Below, in pieces: positions 1-6,052 of a DNA stretch of 27,343 nt (position 1 is the stretch's first letter; each line of letters starts with the position of its first letter). The stretch comes from a virus: positions 1-27,343 of IMG/VR virus record IMGVR_UViG_3300020442_003619; one strand, written 5' to 3'. The translations under genes were made by a program, and so were the position numbers. The notes beneath the pieces are model-generated. The model had not been told where the DNA came from, ran no database searches, and was given only the letters and a program-made list of their open reading frames with translations.

Positions 1-258
1 ATGGTTATAGGAATCGTATCGATTGCAGGTGTTTGGTTTACTTTGCAAGGCGAGATAGCTCAATTACAACTTGATGTAATACGAATGCAAGATGATGTTG
101 AGTTAAACCATGAATTTAGAGTCAAATGGCCTAGAGGAGAAATGGGGGCGTTACCTGATGACGCAAAACAAGATCTTAGAATCGAGTATCTACAAAAAGA
201 AGTAGACGAATTAAGATCAGTAGTAAAAAAATTAGAAATTGAAAATGCTAAAAAATAA
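1..258 (+). CDS. Small membrane-anchored coiled-coil protein (5' end may lie outside window)
   Basis: The reading frame is open from the first base, so the true start may lie upstream; as seen it encodes 85 residues. Residues 1-15 form one hydrophobic segment (MVIGIVSIAGVWFTL). The rest is charged and predicted helical, with a heptad-like stretch near residues 60-85 (EYLQKEVDELRSVVKKLEIE). A single N-terminal membrane anchor followed by a coiled coil is the layout of many phage inner-membrane spanins and small lysis accessory proteins. The next gene is a lipoprotein only 4 nt downstream, which would fit an i-spanin/o-spanin pair. That role is inferred from layout only, because spanins have no conserved sequence. 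It could equally be a virion-associated or unrelated membrane protein. Confidence 0.6.
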   Translation: MVIGIVSIAGVWFTLQGEIAQLQLDVIRMQDDVELNHEFRVKWPRGEMGALPDDAKQDLRIEYLQKEVDELRSVVKKLEIENAKK

Positions 259-262
259 AAAA

Positions 263-835
263 ATGAAAAAAGTATTTTACGAATATTGGATAAGACCATG
301 GGCACCTATAATGTTATTATTTGTATTATTTTCTTTCACTAGCTGTGAAAAAGATGAAGATCTAACTCCAGTTATTGAAATCGCTTTAGATGGTGAATCA
401 TTTGATCCATATGAAAGATATGCTCAAATTAAATCATTTGGAGGTGTAAAATATGTTGATAATGTAATTAAAAAAATATTTATTCTTTATCTACAAGTAG
501 ATGATGGAGAACCAAGATTAGATAGACAACACTTTGCTTTGTATGTACTAGATTCTGATGGAGATGATAATGATGCTTTATTAGATATCGGAACTTATAC
601 TTGGGAAAGCCCAGATAGTAAATATGCTGGCGTAGAAATTCCAGGTGATCAAGAATATGTTGTTTGGAACAATGTTCAAGTAATGGATGTACATAATGGA
701 TTAATTTGTTTAACCGCTGAAGGTGAGTTTTATAATCCTTATATTCAAAGAAACATGACAGTTGATTTAACATTAGAAAACTGGGAAATTGGATTAGATA
801 TTAACGCAACACCTTATGGGTATTTATTAGATTAA
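263..835 (+). CDS. Predicted secreted lipoprotein, unknown function
   Basis: The product is a 190-residue protein with a positively charged N-terminus, a hydrophobic stretch at about residues 12-26 and a lipobox-like end (FSFTSCEKDED). The cysteine at about residue 27 would be lipidated, and the acidic residues after it resemble Bacteroidetes lipoprotein export signals. I chose the ATG at 263 because it follows the upstream stop by 4 nt and gives a compact signal peptide; an in-frame ATG at 245 and a TTG at 239 would overlap the upstream gene. The mature part is acidic, probably beta-rich, and matches no family I recognise. Next to a membrane coiled-coil gene and a DUF5675-type gene it may belong to a lysis or envelope cassette, or act in superinfection exclusion. 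Neither role is shown by sequence. Confidence 0.7.
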   Translation: MKKVFYEYWIRPWAPIMLLFVLFSFTSCEKDEDLTPVIEIALDGESFDPYERYAQIKSFGGVKYVDNVIKKIFILYLQVDDGEPRLDRQHFALYVLDSDGDDNDALLDIGTYTWESPDSKYAGVEIPGDQEYVVWNNVQVMDVHNGLICLTAEGEFYNPYIQRNMTVDLTLENWEIGLDINATPYGYLLD

Positions 836-837
836 TT

Positions 838-1305
838 ATGAAATTAGAAGTATTAAGATTTAGTTCTCAAGAAGATAGCACAAATGGTTTACTTTTTGAT
901 GTAACAGACAAAAGAGAATTTTTAGCTTATACATTAGAAGATGAAGCTAGAGATGAAAAAGTTAAAGGTGAAACCAGAATCCCAGCTGGAACTTATAAAA
1001 TAACTTTAAGAACAGTTGGTGGTTATCACGCTAGATACACTAAAAAATATGGTTCTTGGCATAAAGGGATGTTATGGGTACGTGAAGTTCCTGGTTTTGA
1101 ATATATTTTAATTCATACAGGTAATACTGATGAACATACAATGGGTTGTTTACTTGTTGGTGATACACAACAACAAAATGTTTCTAAATCAAAAGATGGT
1201 TTTATAGGAGCTTCAAATGATGCCTATAAGAGAATCTATCCTCCTATTGCTGAGGCACTATTGCGTGGAGATGAGGTAGAAATTTCGTATATTGATTACG
1301 ATTAA
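838..1305 (+). CDS. DUF5675-like phage protein
   Basis: The product has 155 residues. Its pattern matches what I recall of the DUF5675 family: an early YTLED element (about residues 31-35), GETRIPAGTYKI (about 44-55), then VPGFEYILIHTGNTDEHTMGC (about 84-104). The closing H-T-G-N...H-T-x-G-C arrangement, with a conserved His and Cys, resembles the active-site region of L,D-transpeptidase-type enzymes. This has led to suggestions that the family acts on peptidoglycan, but I know of no firm biochemical proof. It starts 2 nt after the lipoprotein stop, so the two are probably co-transcribed. A lysis or cell-wall role is a reasonable guess from position. A promoter-like TTCGTATATT lies inside its 3' end (1284-1293). 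Confidence 0.7.
   Translation: MKLEVLRFSSQEDSTNGLLFDVTDKREFLAYTLEDEARDEKVKGETRIPAGTYKITLRTVGGYHARYTKKYGSWHKGMLWVREVPGFEYILIHTGNTDEHTMGCLLVGDTQQQNVSKSKDGFIGASNDAYKRIYPPIAEALLRGDEVEISYIDYD
1284..1293 (+). promoter_or_regulatory. Promoter-like TTCGTATATT element inside gene end
   Basis: This is an exact copy of the 10-mer found 6 nt before start codons elsewhere in the window (15521, 17846). Here it overlaps the last codons of the DUF5675-like gene and lies 23 nt before the ATG at 1317. It could drive the membrane coiled-coil gene with a short leader. The same bases encode residues of the protein, so chance cannot be excluded. Confidence 0.3.
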
Positions 1306-1316
1306 AAAAAAGTATT

Positions 1317-2384
1317 ATGTTTAATAATATAAAAAAAGGGATGTTTCCATTCCTGGTGGCGTTTTCTGCGCTATCGGTATCGGCATCTGCTGCTTTTTAT
1401 TCGGTTTATGGTTTAAGTAAGTTATTTGCTGGGGCTAGTACAGAGGTTATTATAATGGCAGGTTCTTTAGAAATAGCAAAGTTAGTAACTGCCTCATTAC
1501 TTTATCAATATTGGGAATCAATTAATAAAGCTTTAAAATATTATTTAAGTCTTGCAGTAATTATTTTAATTCTTATCACAAGTATGGGGATTTATGGATT
1601 TTTATCATCTGCTTATCAGGATACTTTTAATCAATTAACTTATGTAGATAATGAAAAGAAATTTTTACAACAAAAAGTAGATTTTTACGAACAAGATTTA
1701 ACAAGATATGATAAAGAAATTGACCAAATATTGGCAAATATTACTACTCTTAGTAATGCCAAGTCGCAGTCTATACAAATCAAGGACACCAGTGTGGTTG
1801 GAGGTGTTCGAAACACCATCAGCACAGCTGAGTTACGCTTGGCACAAAGTCGTATTGAAGTTGAAGAAGAAAATAGAAAAGCTGTACAAGTAAAAAGAGA
1901 TATTGCAGTAGATTCATTACGTACTTATCAACGAAAAATATTAGATTTAGACAATAACACCGACGTAGCTGGTGAATTAGGACCCCTAAAGTATTTATCG
2001 GGACTCACGGGTTATCCTATGGATAGAATTATAAACATATTACTTTTAGTAATAATTTTTGTGTTTGATCCTTTAGCAGTTTCTCTAGTTGTTGCTGCTA
2101 ATTTTGCTTATAACCAAGCATTTCCAAAAAAAAGAGAAAATTTATATGGAGAAAAGGTAGACCCAAAACCTAGTTTTATCTATAGTGAAGAAGATGAAAA
2201 AAGAATGGATATTATTGGGCAAAATGGAAATGATGGTGAACATTATGATAACACAGAAAGAATAAAAGAATTAGAAAGTAAATTAGAAAGTATTGCTTCA
2301 TATACAGCGCATCAAAAAGAAAAAAAAGCAATAGAGTCTGAATTAAGAAGATTAAGAGAAGACGAAAATACTAAAACTTATTAA
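1317..2384 (+). CDS. Multi-pass membrane protein with central coiled coil, unknown function
   Basis: The product has 355 residues. Hydrophobic segments lie at about residues 10-32, 42-62, 75-98 and 232-262, giving about four membrane passes. Between the third and fourth is a long charged, heptad-rich region (about 105-215) that should form a periplasmic or cytoplasmic coiled coil. The C-terminal 75 residues are charged and helical (IKELESKLESIASY), with a lysine/arginine-rich end. The small-residue-rich start (FSALSVSASAAFYSVYGLSKLF) looks strongly constrained. I do not recognise a characterised family. Because the size and layout suit an envelope-spanning phage membrane protein, roles such as superinfection exclusion or DNA-entry control are possible but unsupported. 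Bases 1753-1855 use noticeably more G/C-ending codons than the rest of the gene. Confidence 0.75.
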   Translation: MFNNIKKGMFPFLVAFSALSVSASAAFYSVYGLSKLFAGASTEVIIMAGSLEIAKLVTASLLYQYWESINKALKYYLSLAVIILILITSMGIYGFLSSAYQDTFNQLTYVDNEKKFLQQKVDFYEQDLTRYDKEIDQILANITTLSNAKSQSIQIKDTSVVGGVRNTISTAELRLAQSRIEVEEENRKAVQVKRDIAVDSLRTYQRKILDLDNNTDVAGELGPLKYLSGLTGYPMDRIINILLLVIIFVFDPLAVSLVVAANFAYNQAFPKKRENLYGEKVDPKPSFIYSEEDEKRMDIIGQNGNDGEHYDNTERIKELESKLESIASYTAHQKEKKAIESELRRLREDENTKTY

Positions 2385-2399
2385 AAATAATTTGGAGCC

Positions 2400-2426
2400 A
2401 TGAACAAAACTACGTACATTGTTCAT
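2400..2426. repeat. Perfect 8-bp inverted repeat around TACGTA
   Basis: ATGAACAA (2400-2407) and TTGTTCAT (2419-2426) are exact reverse complements separated by 11 nt, and the loop contains the palindrome TACGTA. The loop and its right arm also contain TACGTACATT (2411-2420), one base different from the TACGTATATT element at 13513. The site lies in the 129-nt non-coding stretch before the beta-barrel gene. It could be an operator, a terminator-like hairpin for the upstream membrane-protein gene, or both. No T-tract follows it. Confidence 0.45.
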
Positions 2427-2453
2427 CGTTCTTAAACATACTTAAAGATAAAA

Positions 2454-2475
2454 AATCGGTCTTACCTGGCTGATT
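2454..2475 (+). promoter_or_regulatory. 5'-leader hairpin upstream of beta-barrel gene
   Basis: AATCGGTC (2454-2461) can pair along its full length with GGCTGATT (2468-2475), counting two G-U-type wobbles, around the 6-nt loop TTACCT. It lies 38 nt before the ATG at 2514 in a relatively G+C-rich patch of an otherwise A/T-rich leader. It may stabilise the mRNA or control translation of the outer-membrane protein. Function is inferred from position only. Confidence 0.35.
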
Positions 2476-2513
2476 GTTTCAATTAACCCGAATATTAACT
2501 AAATTTTAAAATT

Positions 2514-2927
2514 ATGAGAAAATTGATGATTTTGCTTGCTTTTGTATTTACATTTTCAGCAAGCGCACAGGTAAAAGGTGACTGGTTCGTAGGAACTGGT
2601 GACGTTGCAAATGTAGCATGGACAGATTTGTCTATCAAACCATTCATAGGATATGGATTTACAGATAACTTAGCAATAGGTTTAAATGTAGCTCAAGAAG
2701 ATTCTTCGGATGATTTAGGCATTGATGTTTCAGCAAGGTACTTTTTTGATTTAAAGAATCAGTTCTTTGCTTATGCTTCAGTTCAAGATTTCGATACTGA
2801 CTTACTTAAAGTAGGTGTTGGAAAAATGTTTAAAGTCCATAAGGGCGTTTTCATTGATCCTAAAGTAGTATACGATGTTAATGCAAAAACAACAAATCTG
2901 ACATTAGGATTTGGTCTTAGATTCTAA
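2514..2927 (+). CDS. Small secreted outer-membrane beta-barrel protein
   Basis: The product has 137 residues. A clear signal peptide (MRKLMILLAFVFTFSASAQ) ends in a SASA-Q signal peptidase I site at about residue 18. The mature part alternates polar and hydrophobic residues with aromatic girdle residues (FIGYGF, LAIGLNVAQ, VSARYFF, FFAYASVQ, LTLGFGLRF). It ends in a terminal phenylalanine, as substrates of the outer-membrane barrel assembly machinery usually do. With about 118 mature residues an 8-strand barrel is likely. It sits alone between a 129-nt leader and a strong hairpin, so it is probably its own transcription unit. A phage-borne outer-membrane barrel is unusual; blocking receptors against other phages is one possible role. 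It is most similar in style to Bacteroidetes porin-family proteins, so it may be host-derived. Confidence 0.8.
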   Translation: MRKLMILLAFVFTFSASAQVKGDWFVGTGDVANVAWTDLSIKPFIGYGFTDNLAIGLNVAQEDSSDDLGIDVSARYFFDLKNQFFAYASVQDFDTDLLKVGVGKMFKVHKGVFIDPKVVYDVNAKTTNLTLGFGLRF

Positions 2928-2953
2928 TTTTAGATTAAGATAAAGTTAAGAAG

Positions 2954-2993
2954 TATGCGAAGGGGCTTGGATTTTCAAGTCCCTTTTCGTATA
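2954..2993 (+). terminator. Terminator-like hairpin after beta-barrel gene
   Basis: The core stem pairs GGGGCTTG (2962-2969) with CAAGTCCC (2976-2983) around a 6-nt A/T-rich loop. It extends outward through AA/TT, a 2-nt bulge, and GCGTAT with CGTATA-type pairing to 2954 and 2993. It starts 26 nt after the beta-barrel stop and is much more G+C-rich than its surroundings. Its 3' arm contains TTTTCGTATATTT, so the hairpin overlaps a promoter-like element. Confidence 0.65.
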
Positions 2994-2995
2994 TT
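2986..2995 (+). promoter_or_regulatory. Promoter-like TTCGTATATT overlapping terminator
   Basis: This is an exact copy of the recurring 10-mer, located in the 3' arm and just past the terminator hairpin. The next start codon is the ATG at 3026, 30 nt downstream, so a transcript begun here would have a short A-rich leader. It would restart transcription for the 44-aa membrane peptide and the modification genes behind it. Confidence 0.5.
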
Positions 2996-3025
2996 TACAC
3001 ATTGTAAATAATAAAAATAAAAGTT

Positions 3026-3160
3026 ATGTTAGATTTTATCAAAGATTCACTCGAAGCATTTATGAAAAAACCTTGGGAAGCTATCACTAGTTTTCTGTTT
3101 ATTGCTTTAGTATTTTATTTATTATATTTTAGTTTATGGGTATTTTGCCCTTGTGGATAG
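3026..3160 (+). CDS. 44-aa single-pass membrane peptide
   Basis: The ATG at 3026 opens a 44-codon frame ending in TAG at 3160. The first 18 residues are amphipathic and charged (MLDFIKDSLEAFMKKPWE), followed by one strong hydrophobic segment (about residues 22-40, FLFIALVFYLLYFSLWVF) and a short CPCG end. It has the favoured start context (AAGTTATG), lies just behind a promoter-like element and directly abuts the next gene, which supports it as real. Small phage membrane peptides of this shape include holins and inhibitors of host functions, but nothing in the sequence identifies the target. Confidence 0.6.
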   Translation: MLDFIKDSLEAFMKKPWEAITSFLFIALVFYLLYFSLWVFCPCG

Positions 3161-3161
3161 T

Positions 3162-3632
3162 ATGTTTAAAGTACCTCATAGTAGAAAACATATAGAAAAA
3201 CATCTTAATAGTAATTATCAAAAAATTAATTACAATAAGTTTAGATGGTGGAGATGGTATCAAGACAAAAATTCACCATTACCATATAAATCGTCTTTTA
3301 GAGATAAAATATTAAATGGTGATTTTGATCCATCTGGGTATCAATGGCAAGCTTGGCTATGTGAGCATATGTTAAATGATTTATTAATAGAGTGTGATAA
3401 TGATTACCAAAAATATTTAGAAAAAGGTAAATTATTACTAGCTCGGAGAAAAAGATTGTTAGAGGATTACGAAAAAGATGAAAATGGGAAATTAGATAAT
3501 TTATTTGCCCATTTTAGAAAATATTTTAAGATAGATAGAAGAGAGGTAGAAGAAGAAGCTTTAAAATGCTGTGGAGAATTGATAGATTTTTATTATATTA
3601 TAGAAGACAAATATGGAAAAATATACACCTAA
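3162..3632 (+). CDS. Conserved-looking phage protein of unknown function
   Basis: The product has 156 residues from the ATG at 3162; a GTG at 3153 would add three residues but overlap the upstream stop. The protein is basic, rich in aromatics near the N-terminus (FRWWRWYQDK, about residues 28-37) and mostly helical, with a YEKDENGKLDN loop in the middle. The C-terminal half is acidic and helical and holds the only paired cysteines (CC, about residue 138). No signal peptide or membrane segment is visible. Its last 20 nt overlap the start of the DpdA-like gene, so the two are probably translationally coupled. That makes a role linked to DNA modification possible, but I do not recognise the family. 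Confidence 0.6.
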   Translation: MFKVPHSRKHIEKHLNSNYQKINYNKFRWWRWYQDKNSPLPYKSSFRDKILNGDFDPSGYQWQAWLCEHMLNDLLIECDNDYQKYLEKGKLLLARRKRLLEDYEKDENGKLDNLFAHFRKYFKIDRREVEEEALKCCGELIDFYYIIEDKYGKIYT

Positions 3633-4449
3633 AATTTCACATGAAGTACCTAGATGCCTTTTAACAGCATCTATAGAATTTAATGATTATGATTATTGTT
3701 TACCTCATCTATTAGATATAGATGAAGAATATAAACAATATTTTATTAATGCTAAAAAATCAGGTCGTTACATTATTATGGATAATTCACTTCATGAATT
3801 AGGTGAAGCATATAAATGGGATAGATTACACCATTGGATTCAAGAATTAAAACCAAATGAATTTATTGTTCCTGATGTTTGGATGGAAGGACATGCTACA
3901 GCAGCTCAAGCAAAATATTGGAAACAACATACTTATCCTAAAGGAACTAAAATTACTGCTGTAGTTCAAGGTAAAGATAAAAATGATGCATATTTATGTG
4001 CCAACCTATTAAATAATCTTGGTTATGATAAATTATGTATTTCATATGGTGCAACTTGGTATAATGATTTTTTCCCACATTTAAATCCAGATATGGGTAA
4101 GGCATTAGGTAGAGTTAGATTTGTTCAAGGGTTATTGAATTTAGACCATTTTAAAGATACTAAATTCCATTTATTAGGATGTTCAATACCTCAAGAATTT
4201 GGATGGTATGATAATCACCCACAAATAGAATCAATTGATACTTCTAACCCAGTTATGGCTGCTTTAGAAGGTGTAGAATATAGTGATAATGGTTTAAATT
4301 CAAAACCAAAAGCTAATATGAATGATTATTTTGATATCGATTTTAAAGATGTTGATTATTGGAAAGTAGCACAAAATGCTCAAAAATTTAGGATAATAAA
4401 CGGATTTAGGCCCTATCCGGAACATACTGGGTCAAATATTAATTTTTAA
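3613..4449 (+). CDS. dpdA: DpdA-like DNA-guanine transglycosylase (TGT superfamily)
   Basis: The product has 278 residues. Queuine tRNA-ribosyltransferase (TGT) enzymes swap guanine for a 7-deazaguanine in tRNA, and phage DpdA relatives do this in DNA. TGT-like landmarks appear in order: MDNSLHELG (about residues 56-64) at the position of the substrate-binding Asp loop, FIVPDVW (about 93-99), TAVVQGKD (about 117-124) matching the TGT VQGG loop, ISYGA, LGCSIP, and ESIDTSNP (about 208-215) matching the nucleophile Asp region. The CxCxxC zinc site of tRNA-type TGT is absent, and the protein is about 100 residues shorter than TGT, as in short phage DpdA forms. Overlap with the upstream gene and queC 5 nt downstream tie it to the deazaguanine pathway. 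The superfamily is likely; DNA rather than tRNA as substrate is inferred. Confidence 0.75.
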   Translation: MEKYTPKISHEVPRCLLTASIEFNDYDYCLPHLLDIDEEYKQYFINAKKSGRYIIMDNSLHELGEAYKWDRLHHWIQELKPNEFIVPDVWMEGHATAAQAKYWKQHTYPKGTKITAVVQGKDKNDAYLCANLLNNLGYDKLCISYGATWYNDFFPHLNPDMGKALGRVRFVQGLLNLDHFKDTKFHLLGCSIPQEFGWYDNHPQIESIDTSNPVMAALEGVEYSDNGLNSKPKANMNDYFDIDFKDVDYWKVAQNAQKFRIINGFRPYPEHTGSNINF

Positions 4450-4454
4450 TTATT

Positions 4455-5249
4455 ATGAATAAACATGCAGTTGTTTCGCTAAGTGGAGGAATGGATAGTT
4501 CCACACTTTTACTCAGAGCGTTATCTGAGTATGATACAGTTACAGCTTTATCTTTTGACTATGGTCAAAAACATAGAGTTGAACTAGAAAGAGCACAGTC
4601 TCTTATTGACTATCTTGCTAAGGAAGGTCATAAAGTAACTTACAAGCAAATCAAGCTTGATGGGTTAGTAGATTTACTTAATTCTGCCCTTGTTCAAGGT
4701 GGGGATGATGTTCCAGAAGGACATTATGAGCAAGATAATATGAAAGAAACAGTAGTACCTAATAGAAATAAAATGTTTGCTTCTATTACTCAAGCAGTAG
4801 CTTTATCTAAAGCAAATGCTACAAAGGAGCAAGTTGATATTTGTTTAGGAATACATGCTGGTGATCATGCTATTTATCCTGATTGTAGACAAGAATTTAG
4901 AGATGCAGATGATGCAGCTTTTAGAATTGGCAATTGGGAGGCTGAAAGAGTAGGATACTTTACACCTTATCTTGATACAGATAAATTAGGTATTTTACAA
5001 AACGGAGAGTATTTATGTGAAATTTTAGAAATCAATTTCGATGATGTCTATTCTAGAACTAATACTAGCTATAAGCCTTTTCCTAGTGGGAACAGTGATT
5101 ATAAGTCTGCTTCGTCTGTTGAACGAATTGAAGCATTTATTGCTTTGGGTAGGAAAGACCCTGTTCAATATGAAGACGAAACTGGTCCAGTGGATTGGGA
5201 AGTAGCAAGAGATTCTGTTGCAAAGGTCTTGGCTGAATATTCAGCCTAA
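4455..5249 (+). CDS. queC: QueC-like 7-deazaguanine synthase lacking the zinc site
   Basis: The product has 264 residues. QueC uses ATP to turn carboxy-deazaguanine (CDG) first into the amide (ADG) and then into the nitrile preQ0. The PP-loop ATP-binding motif SGGMDSS is at residues 10-16, followed by ALSFDYGQKH (31-40), VVPNRNKMF (100-108) and IHAGDHAIYPDCR (133-145), all typical of QueC. The usual C-terminal four-cysteine zinc site is missing: the matching stretch (about 200-230) reads TNTSYKPFPS...SASSVERIEAF, with serine or other residues where cysteines should be. The fold and ATP site look intact. It may have a different product or a partner, as discussed in the findings. The gene follows dpdA by 5 nt and precedes a tRNA pair. 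Confidence 0.9.
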   Translation: MNKHAVVSLSGGMDSSTLLLRALSEYDTVTALSFDYGQKHRVELERAQSLIDYLAKEGHKVTYKQIKLDGLVDLLNSALVQGGDDVPEGHYEQDNMKETVVPNRNKMFASITQAVALSKANATKEQVDICLGIHAGDHAIYPDCRQEFRDADDAAFRIGNWEAERVGYFTPYLDTDKLGILQNGEYLCEILEINFDDVYSRTNTSYKPFPSGNSDYKSASSVERIEAFIALGRKDPVQYEDETGPVDWEVARDSVAKVLAEYSA

Positions 5250-5254
5250 AAGGC

Positions 5255-5327
5255 TGGCTCGTGGTGTAACTGGCAACACGTCTGGTTTTGGTCCAGAAGA
5301 GTCTAGGTTCGATCCCTAGCGAGCCAA
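5255..5327 (+). tRNA. tRNA-Gln (anticodon TTG)
   Basis: A complete cloverleaf can be drawn. The acceptor TGGCTCG/CGAGCCA has 7 bp, with the T1-A72 pair typical of glutamine tRNAs. The D arm is GTGT/ACAC with GG in its loop, the anticodon arm is TCTGG/CCAGA with loop TTTTGGT, and the T arm is CTAGG TTCGATC CCTAG. Discriminator A is at 5327 and no CCA is encoded. The anticodon TTG reads CAA, the glutamine codon strongly preferred in these A/T-rich genes, so the tRNA probably supports phage translation. It starts 5 nt after queC. Confidence 0.93.
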
Positions 5328-5329
5328 CA

Positions 5330-5471
5330 AACCCAGTAGAGCAGTAGGTAGCTCGCTTTGGCTTAACTCGGCGCGAAGTTGAACTTTAACGTGAAGGGAA
5401 ACTTGTAATACAATCGATCGTGAAAAGCAAAGAGGTCAAAGAGGTCACAGGTTCGAGTCCTGTCTGGGTAG
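5330..5471 (+). tRNA. tRNA-like gene with ~70-nt insertion in the anticodon loop
   Basis: The outer parts of a tRNA are clear. The acceptor ACCCAG (5331-5336) pairs with CTGGGT (5464-5469), with an A-A mismatch outside it. The D arm is GAGC/GCTC (5339-5342/5351-5354), the T arm is ACAGG TTCGAGT CCTGT (5447-5463), and a 5-nt variable loop AGGTC sits between 5442 and 5446. D arm, variable loop and unpaired 1-72 position resemble bacterial initiator tRNA. The anticodon stem would be CTTTG (5356-5360) with CAAAG (5437-5441), but 76 nt lie between instead of 7. The insert has a possible hairpin (5372-5393) and ends in a 9-nt tandem repeat (CAAAGAGGT, 5428-5445). No CAT anticodon lies in it. It could be an intron-bearing tRNA, a tRNA-derived RNA or a decaying gene. 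Confidence 0.5.
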
Positions 5472-5486
5472 CTAAATAAATTAAAA

Positions 5487-5690
5487 ATGAGAAAATTTTT
5501 AGAAAACAAATATACAAAATTAATTTTTAGTATAGCAATTATGGGCTCTGCTATTCCATCTATCTATCAAGATTTTACTTATGGTCATGATGGTGAATGG
5601 ACACATTATGGAATGATGTTAGTTGGAGTTTTATATTTTATTGAATCATTACTTTGGACACTAGACTTATGGCAACAAAAGGACAATTAA
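5487..5690 (+). CDS. Small two-pass membrane protein, unknown function
   Basis: The product has 67 residues. It has a basic start (MRKFLENKYTK), a first hydrophobic segment at about residues 12-26 (LIFSIAIMGSAIPSIY), a polar loop (DFTYGHDGEWTHYG), a second hydrophobic segment at about 42-60 (MMLVGVLYFIESLLWTLDLW) and a short polar tail. It begins 15 nt after the tRNA-like gene and overlaps the CorA-like gene by 22 nt, so it is probably co-translated with that gene. It might form part of the same membrane complex. No family is recognised. Confidence 0.6.
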   Translation: MRKFLENKYTKLIFSIAIMGSAIPSIYQDFTYGHDGEWTHYGMMLVGVLYFIESLLWTLDLWQQKDN

Positions 5691-6052
5691 AAAAAGCTTT
5701 AGAATATTATGAAATAGTAATATTTGAAAATAAAGCATTTGATACGAACGATTTTTATAATTTGAAGAGAGAATTATTAAAAGGAGAACACTTAGATTTA
5801 TTAGATATATTTGAAGTGTTAGAATCTATGATTGAAAAAAGACATAATGATCTTATGAATCGTAGATTAAATTTATTAACAATATGGTCTACAATATTTT
5901 TACCATTATCTTTTTATACTGGACTTTGGGGAATGAACTTTGATGATGTTCCTTTAATTTCAGATGATCATGGATTTTGGATATTTGCAGTTTTAACTGT
6001 AGGTACAGTGGTAGGTATGTGGACTTACTTTAAAAAAAATAACTGGATATGA
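5669..6052 (+). CDS. Miniature CorA-like Mg2+ channel protein
   Basis: The product has 127 residues from the ATG at 5669 (a TTG at 5654 is in frame but less likely). The C-terminal half matches the CorA magnesium-channel core: a stalk helix with HNDLMNRRLNLLTI (about residues 59-72), a first membrane helix with STIFLPLSFYTGLWGMNF (about 74-91) carrying the signature GMN (88-90), a short acidic loop, a second membrane helix (about 102-118) and a basic tail (YFKKNNWI). Cellular CorA proteins are about 300 residues, with a large N-terminal cytoplasmic domain; here only about 60 residues precede the stalk. It might form a small constitutively open pentamer or modify the host CorA. The stop overlaps the next start (ATGA). 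Confidence 0.88.
   Translation: MATKGQLKKALEYYEIVIFENKAFDTNDFYNLKRELLKGEHLDLLDIFEVLESMIEKRHNDLMNRRLNLLTIWSTIFLPLSFYTGLWGMNFDDVPLISDDHGFWIFAVLTVGTVVGMWTYFKKNNWI

Noticed and set aside
60-305. Minus-strand reading frames such as 60-305, 480-773, 6386-6568, 10452-10682, 20651-20938
   Set aside because: Each lies antisense to a well-supported gene and shows no domain or start context; their length is explained by A/T-rich codon bias on the other strand.
5361-5436. Group I intron in the tRNA-like gene
   Set aside because: The insert is only about 70 nt; group I cores need about 200 nt or more, and no P3-P7 core elements are visible.
5330-5471. tmRNA
   Set aside because: It has a full D arm and lacks a tag reading frame and the usual ~350-nt length.
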